A DNA stretch of 64,000 nt from Endobugula sp965225895 (GTDB taxonomy: Bacteria; Pseudomonadota; Gammaproteobacteria; Pseudomonadales; Cellvibrionaceae): positions 1,984,001 through 2,048,000 of the forward strand of contig CBDDBR010000011.1 in the NCBI GenBank assembly GCA_965225895.1, in the 5' to 3' direction. The position numbers and the translations under genes were made by a program. The notes beneath the pieces are model-generated. The model worked only from the letters and a program-made list of their open reading frames with translations. It was not told where the DNA came from and ran no database searches. The stretch's first letter is position 1, and every line of letters starts with the position of its first letter. This document shows positions 61,419 through 64,000 of the stretch, one piece after another.

Positions 61419-62240
61419 ATGATAACAAAAAAACACTTTCGCACTGTGTGGCTATCTGACATTCATTTAGGCTGCAAAGATTGTAAAGCAAATTATCTAC
61501 TCGATTTTTTAAACCACCACACGATTGACACTTTATTTTTAGTTGGCGATATCGTTGATATGTGGGCACTAAGCAAACAATTTCATTGGCCTGCCGAACA
61601 CAATCAACTGTTCCATAAGCTTTTATCACTGCCTAACGAGGGTACAAAAGTGATTTACCTGCCGGGTAATCACGATGAGCCCGCACAAAAATACAGCCAT
61701 ATGAGTTTTGGAGATGTAGAAATTTATCGTGAATATATTCACACCACAGCCAATGGAAAAAAACTCCTACTATTACACGGCGATCAGTTTGATGCCGAGG
61801 TTTGCTTTGGCAAAGCACAAGCTTGGCTAGGCGACAAAGGCTACGATTTACTTTTGTTTATTAATCGCTGGTATAACATTGCACGCTCCAAAAACGGGTA
61901 CAGCTATCACTCTGTTGCAGGTTATATAAAAACACGTATTCGTGGTGCCAATCATGCCATTAGCCGTTATCGCAATGCCGCCATTGCAAGAGCGAAAGCA
62001 CAACAAGTGGATGGCATTGTTTGCGGGCATATTCATCATCCAGAAATTACCGAAATTGACGGCATTACTTATTATAATGATGGCGACTGGATTGAAAATT
62101 GCTCGGCACTCACAGAAGACAACCATGGGCATATATCACTCACCTATTGGACACAATCCAGTGCACAAGAAATAACGCAAGAAAATAAAAAGCGCATTCG
62201 TTTATTACCTATCAAAACACGCGATAAAAAAGCAGCGTAA
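61419..62240 (+). CDS. LpxH-like metallophosphoesterase (UDP-2,3-diacylglucosamine diphosphatase family)
   Basis: A calcineurin-like phosphoesterase with all metal motifs: WLSDIHLG (Asp, His), FLVGDIVDMW (Asp), YLPGNHDE (Asn-His-Asp), LLHGDQFD (His) and VCGHIHHPE (His-x-His). This resembles the LpxH2/UDP-2,3-diacylglucosamine diphosphatase-like group rather than the classical LpxH, which makes lipid X in lipid A synthesis. The 273-residue length fits LpxH2 types. AGGTAG lies 5 nt before the ATG. It is 89 bp after arsJ, on the same strand, and followed by a GNAT-type acyltransferase gene. Whether it is the cell's main lipid A hydrolase cannot be told. Confidence 0.83.
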   Translation: MITKKHFRTVWLSDIHLGCKDCKANYLLDFLNHHTIDTLFLVGDIVDMWALSKQFHWPAEHNQLFHKLLSLPNEGTKVIYLPGNHDEPAQKYSHMSFGDVEIYREYIHTTANGKKLLLLHGDQFDAEVCFGKAQAWLGDKGYDLLLFINRWYNIARSKNGYSYHSVAGYIKTRIRGANHAISRYRNAAIARAKAQQVDGIVCGHIHHPEITEIDGITYYNDGDWIENCSALTEDNHGHISLTYWTQSSAQEITQENKKRIRLLPIKTRDKKAA

Positions 62241-62403
62241 ATATGTGTACACCTATAAGCAAACAAAACACCACCTGTCATAAAAACTACACATAACAGC
62301 CATCTAATCGTCATAAATCTGCCTTAGCATTCAAGTCACTGTTATTCGCACCATTGTTATTCATATCATTCTCGTTACGCTTAAGCGTTAGGTTAAACAC
62401 ACT

Positions 62404-63360
62404 ATGTTTATTGTTGGCAACTTAGTAGAAAAATACACCGCGTCTATCGAAAGTAAACTATGGCTTAAACACATTTCCCCTATTAAAAAAGAAAAACCTG
62501 TTGCCCATGCAGAGAATCGCTCTCGCCTTGAAAAAGCGATCAAACAATGTGAAAAACTGGGAGAAACCGCCGATAAAAAAGCCATGTATTTATACCGCTA
62601 TACAGGCCGCTCGCCTATATTACGAGAGATTGGACGCTTAAGAGAGATTGCTTTTAGAGCCGTAGGCGAAGGCACAAATAAACGACGTGATATTGATCAA
62701 TACGATAAATTTTATTTTCATCTTATTTTATGGGATAACGATGATAAAGAAATTGTTGGCGCATACCGCTTTGGCGATGCGAAACAATTAACTGAATCAC
62801 ACCGCAACCGTTTATACAGTGCTAGCCTGTTTAATTATCATGAAAACATGAAACCTTACATAGACGAAGGCTTAGAATTAGGCCGCAGCTTTGTACAACC
62901 CAAATATTGGGGAAAGCGTAGCCTAGATTACTTATGGTTTGGCATTGGTGCATTTTTAAAAAAATACCCGCGCTATCGTTACTTATTTGGCCCCGTATCA
63001 CTCAGCAATGAAATACCCGATGCGGGCAAAGATCTCATCATTCAATTTTATCAACAATATTTTAGCCATCCTAAAAATCTTGCCAGTGCTGTCATGCCTT
63101 ATCAACATTCATGCAGTAAACAAAAGCTATTTTCTGGTAATGATTATAAAGAAGAATTTTCTGAGCTTAAAAAACGTTTAAAAGATATGGGAACAAGCGT
63201 ACCCACATTATATAAACAATATACAGAAACCTACAAAGACGGTGGCGTTCACTTTTTAAGTTTTAGTATAGACCCCGACTTTAATTATTGTGTTGATGGA
63301 TTAGTATTAGCCGATCTACATTTACTAAAAGAGAAGAAACGTTTACGTTATATGAGTTAA
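62404..63360 (+). CDS. GNAT-type acyltransferase (hemolysin/OlsB-like)
   Basis: The 318-residue protein contains a GNAT-like acyltransferase domain, as in putative hemolysins and OlsB: REIGRLREIAFRAVGEGTNKRRDIDQYD, then FHLILWDNDDKEIVGAYRFG, then LELGRSFVQPKYWGKRSLDYLWFGIGAFL. OlsB adds a fatty acyl chain to ornithine for ornithine lipids. Many relatives lack a known acceptor. No membrane segment is obvious. The C-terminal third (about 215-318) is specific to this group. With the LpxH-like gene upstream it points to lipid metabolism. Exact reaction unknown. Confidence 0.8.
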   Translation: MFIVGNLVEKYTASIESKLWLKHISPIKKEKPVAHAENRSRLEKAIKQCEKLGETADKKAMYLYRYTGRSPILREIGRLREIAFRAVGEGTNKRRDIDQYDKFYFHLILWDNDDKEIVGAYRFGDAKQLTESHRNRLYSASLFNYHENMKPYIDEGLELGRSFVQPKYWGKRSLDYLWFGIGAFLKKYPRYRYLFGPVSLSNEIPDAGKDLIIQFYQQYFSHPKNLASAVMPYQHSCSKQKLFSGNDYKEEFSELKKRLKDMGTSVPTLYKQYTETYKDGGVHFLSFSIDPDFNYCVDGLVLADLHLLKEKKRLRYMS

Positions 63361-63420
63361 CAATACGTGACAAATATCAACCAACAAGAGCACCTCCCAA
63401 CACTTTTTTATTTACACCAC

Positions 63421-63864
63421 TTACGTTTCTAATAAAAAGGTGACAGGGCCATCATTAATGAGTGAGACTTGCATATCTGCAGCAAAAACCCCCGTGTTTA
63501 TTTTTTCATTGCCAAGTGCTTGGCGCGCTTGCACCACAAAATAATCATACAGCTCACACGCTAAATCAGGCGATGCTGCGGAAGAAAATCCTGGACGCAA
63601 GCCTTTTTTAGTATCTGCCGCTAAGGTGAATTGCGATACTACTAACAACCCGCCATTAATATCTTGAACACTTAAATTCATTTTTTCATCCGTGTCAGAA
63701 AAAACACGATAATTCACTATTTTATGTAATAGCTTATCGGCACTCTCTTGCGTATCGCCTTTTTGCACACCTAATAATAACATTAAGCCTTGATCTATCT
63801 TACCTACCACATCGCCATCAATACTTACCGATGCCTGTGACACTCGCTGAATAAGTCCGCGCAT
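63421..63864 (-). CDS. dtd: D-aminoacyl-tRNA deacylase
   Basis: Dtd removes D-amino acids wrongly charged to tRNA (and Gly from tRNA-Ala). The two active-site motifs are present: SQFTLAADT (SQxxL) and NDGPVTF near the end (usually NxGPVT). The N-terminus MRGLIQRVSQASVSIDG is characteristic. The length of 147 residues is typical. It is transcribed toward the GNAT gene, with 60 bp between the stops. The gene upstream (at the window edge) lies 30 bp away on the same strand. Confidence 0.97.
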   Translation of the reverse strand: MRGLIQRVSQASVSIDGDVVGKIDQGLMLLLGVQKGDTQESADKLLHKIVNYRVFSDTDEKMNLSVQDINGGLLVVSQFTLAADTKKGLRPGFSSAASPDLACELYDYFVVQARQALGNEKINTGVFAADMQVSLINDGPVTFLLET

Positions 63865-63894
63865 AGTGATTATCCATATACGTTAAAACGCACA

Positions 63895-64000
63895 TTATAA
63901 TACGTGTTCAATCGCTTTGCGTAATACATCCGATTCGGGTGACACAACCACATTAAAATGTTGCACCGTTTGTCTACTTGCATCAACTAAGAATTTATTA
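63895..64000 (-). CDS. C-terminal end of an unidentified gene (cut by the window)
   Basis: The last 34 codons of a minus-strand gene are visible, ending with TAA at 63895-63897. The peptide runs DASRQTVQHFNVVVSPESD and then LRKAIEHVL. It lies 30 bp upstream of the dtd start, on the same strand. In some relatives dtd follows a prolyl iminopeptidase gene, but this tail is too short to confirm that. The rest is outside the window. Confidence 0.5.
   Translation of the reverse strand, partial: NKFLVDASRQTVQHFNVVVSPESDVLRKAIEHVL

Noticed and set aside
1..64000. tRNA, rRNA and CRISPR arrays
   Set aside because: No cloverleaf-like or rRNA segments and no spaced direct repeats of CRISPR type were found; the tandem repeats seen have no spacers.

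Overview
The window reads as chromosomal DNA of a gammaproteobacterium with moderately low GC. Several gene orders are classical for this class: glnA-glnL-glnG, pilMNOPQ-aroK-aroB-damX-gltBD, divergent pilM/mrcA, priA-(ftsN-like)-hslV-hslU-DUF971, ubiE-ubiJ-ubiB, hisE-tatABC and orn/rsgA. This resembles marine Cellvibrionales or Pseudomonas-like lineages, but the sequence alone does not settle the order or genus. I see no rRNA, tRNA or CRISPR array.

Layout. 0.1-5.1 kb (minus strand): a surface-glycan set (GT39-like enzyme, GT2-GtrA glycosyltransferase, OafA-like acyltransferase), an unknown one-pass membrane protein with a structured leader, and a DUF501 protein. 5.2-9.8 kb: nitrogen control, with glnA behind a sigma54 promoter and three evenly spaced NtrC-like sites, then glnL and glnG. 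9.8-16.5 kb is the accessory part: an orphan 108-residue gene, a frameshifted IS30-family element, an unknown lipoprotein, a membrane-protein gene broken by two compensating homopolymer frameshifts, and a co-directional set holding an alpha/beta hydrolase, a TauE/SafE permease and a GDPD-like protein.

16.5-24.6 kb is housekeeping (orn, rsgA, an HDOD protein, psd, a degenerate HD-GYP protein, hemE, a MAPEG protein, carbonic anhydrase). 24.7-39.3 kb is a long minus-strand block: gltBD, damX-like, aroB, aroK and the type IV pilus assembly genes pilQPONM. 39.5-53.0 kb carries mrcA, rpmE, priA, an ftsN-like gene, hslVU, chrA, dgkA and the ubiquinone genes ubiEJB.

53.2-55.4 kb is the most interesting locus. 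A single-domain BLUF blue-light receptor overlaps a methyl-accepting chemotaxis protein by 11 bp, and a near-perfect 30-bp palindrome abuts the predicted promoter. 55.4-57.1 kb is hisE-tatABC. 57.3-63.4 kb holds envelope and lipid-related genes (an MJ1255-type glycosyltransferase, a PAP2 phosphatase, an LpxH-like phosphoesterase, a GNAT acyltransferase) around a gap-arsJ pair, which is an arsenate-resistance module without a visible arsR. dtd and the 3' end of an unidentified gene close the window.

How the genes fit together: GlnL/GlnG with the glnA promoter and GltBD form the GS-GOGAT ammonium-assimilation route. PilMNOPQ builds the pilus alignment complex and secretin. The BLUF-MCP pair would be a light input to motility. 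GAPDH and ArsJ make and export 1-arseno-3-phosphoglycerate.
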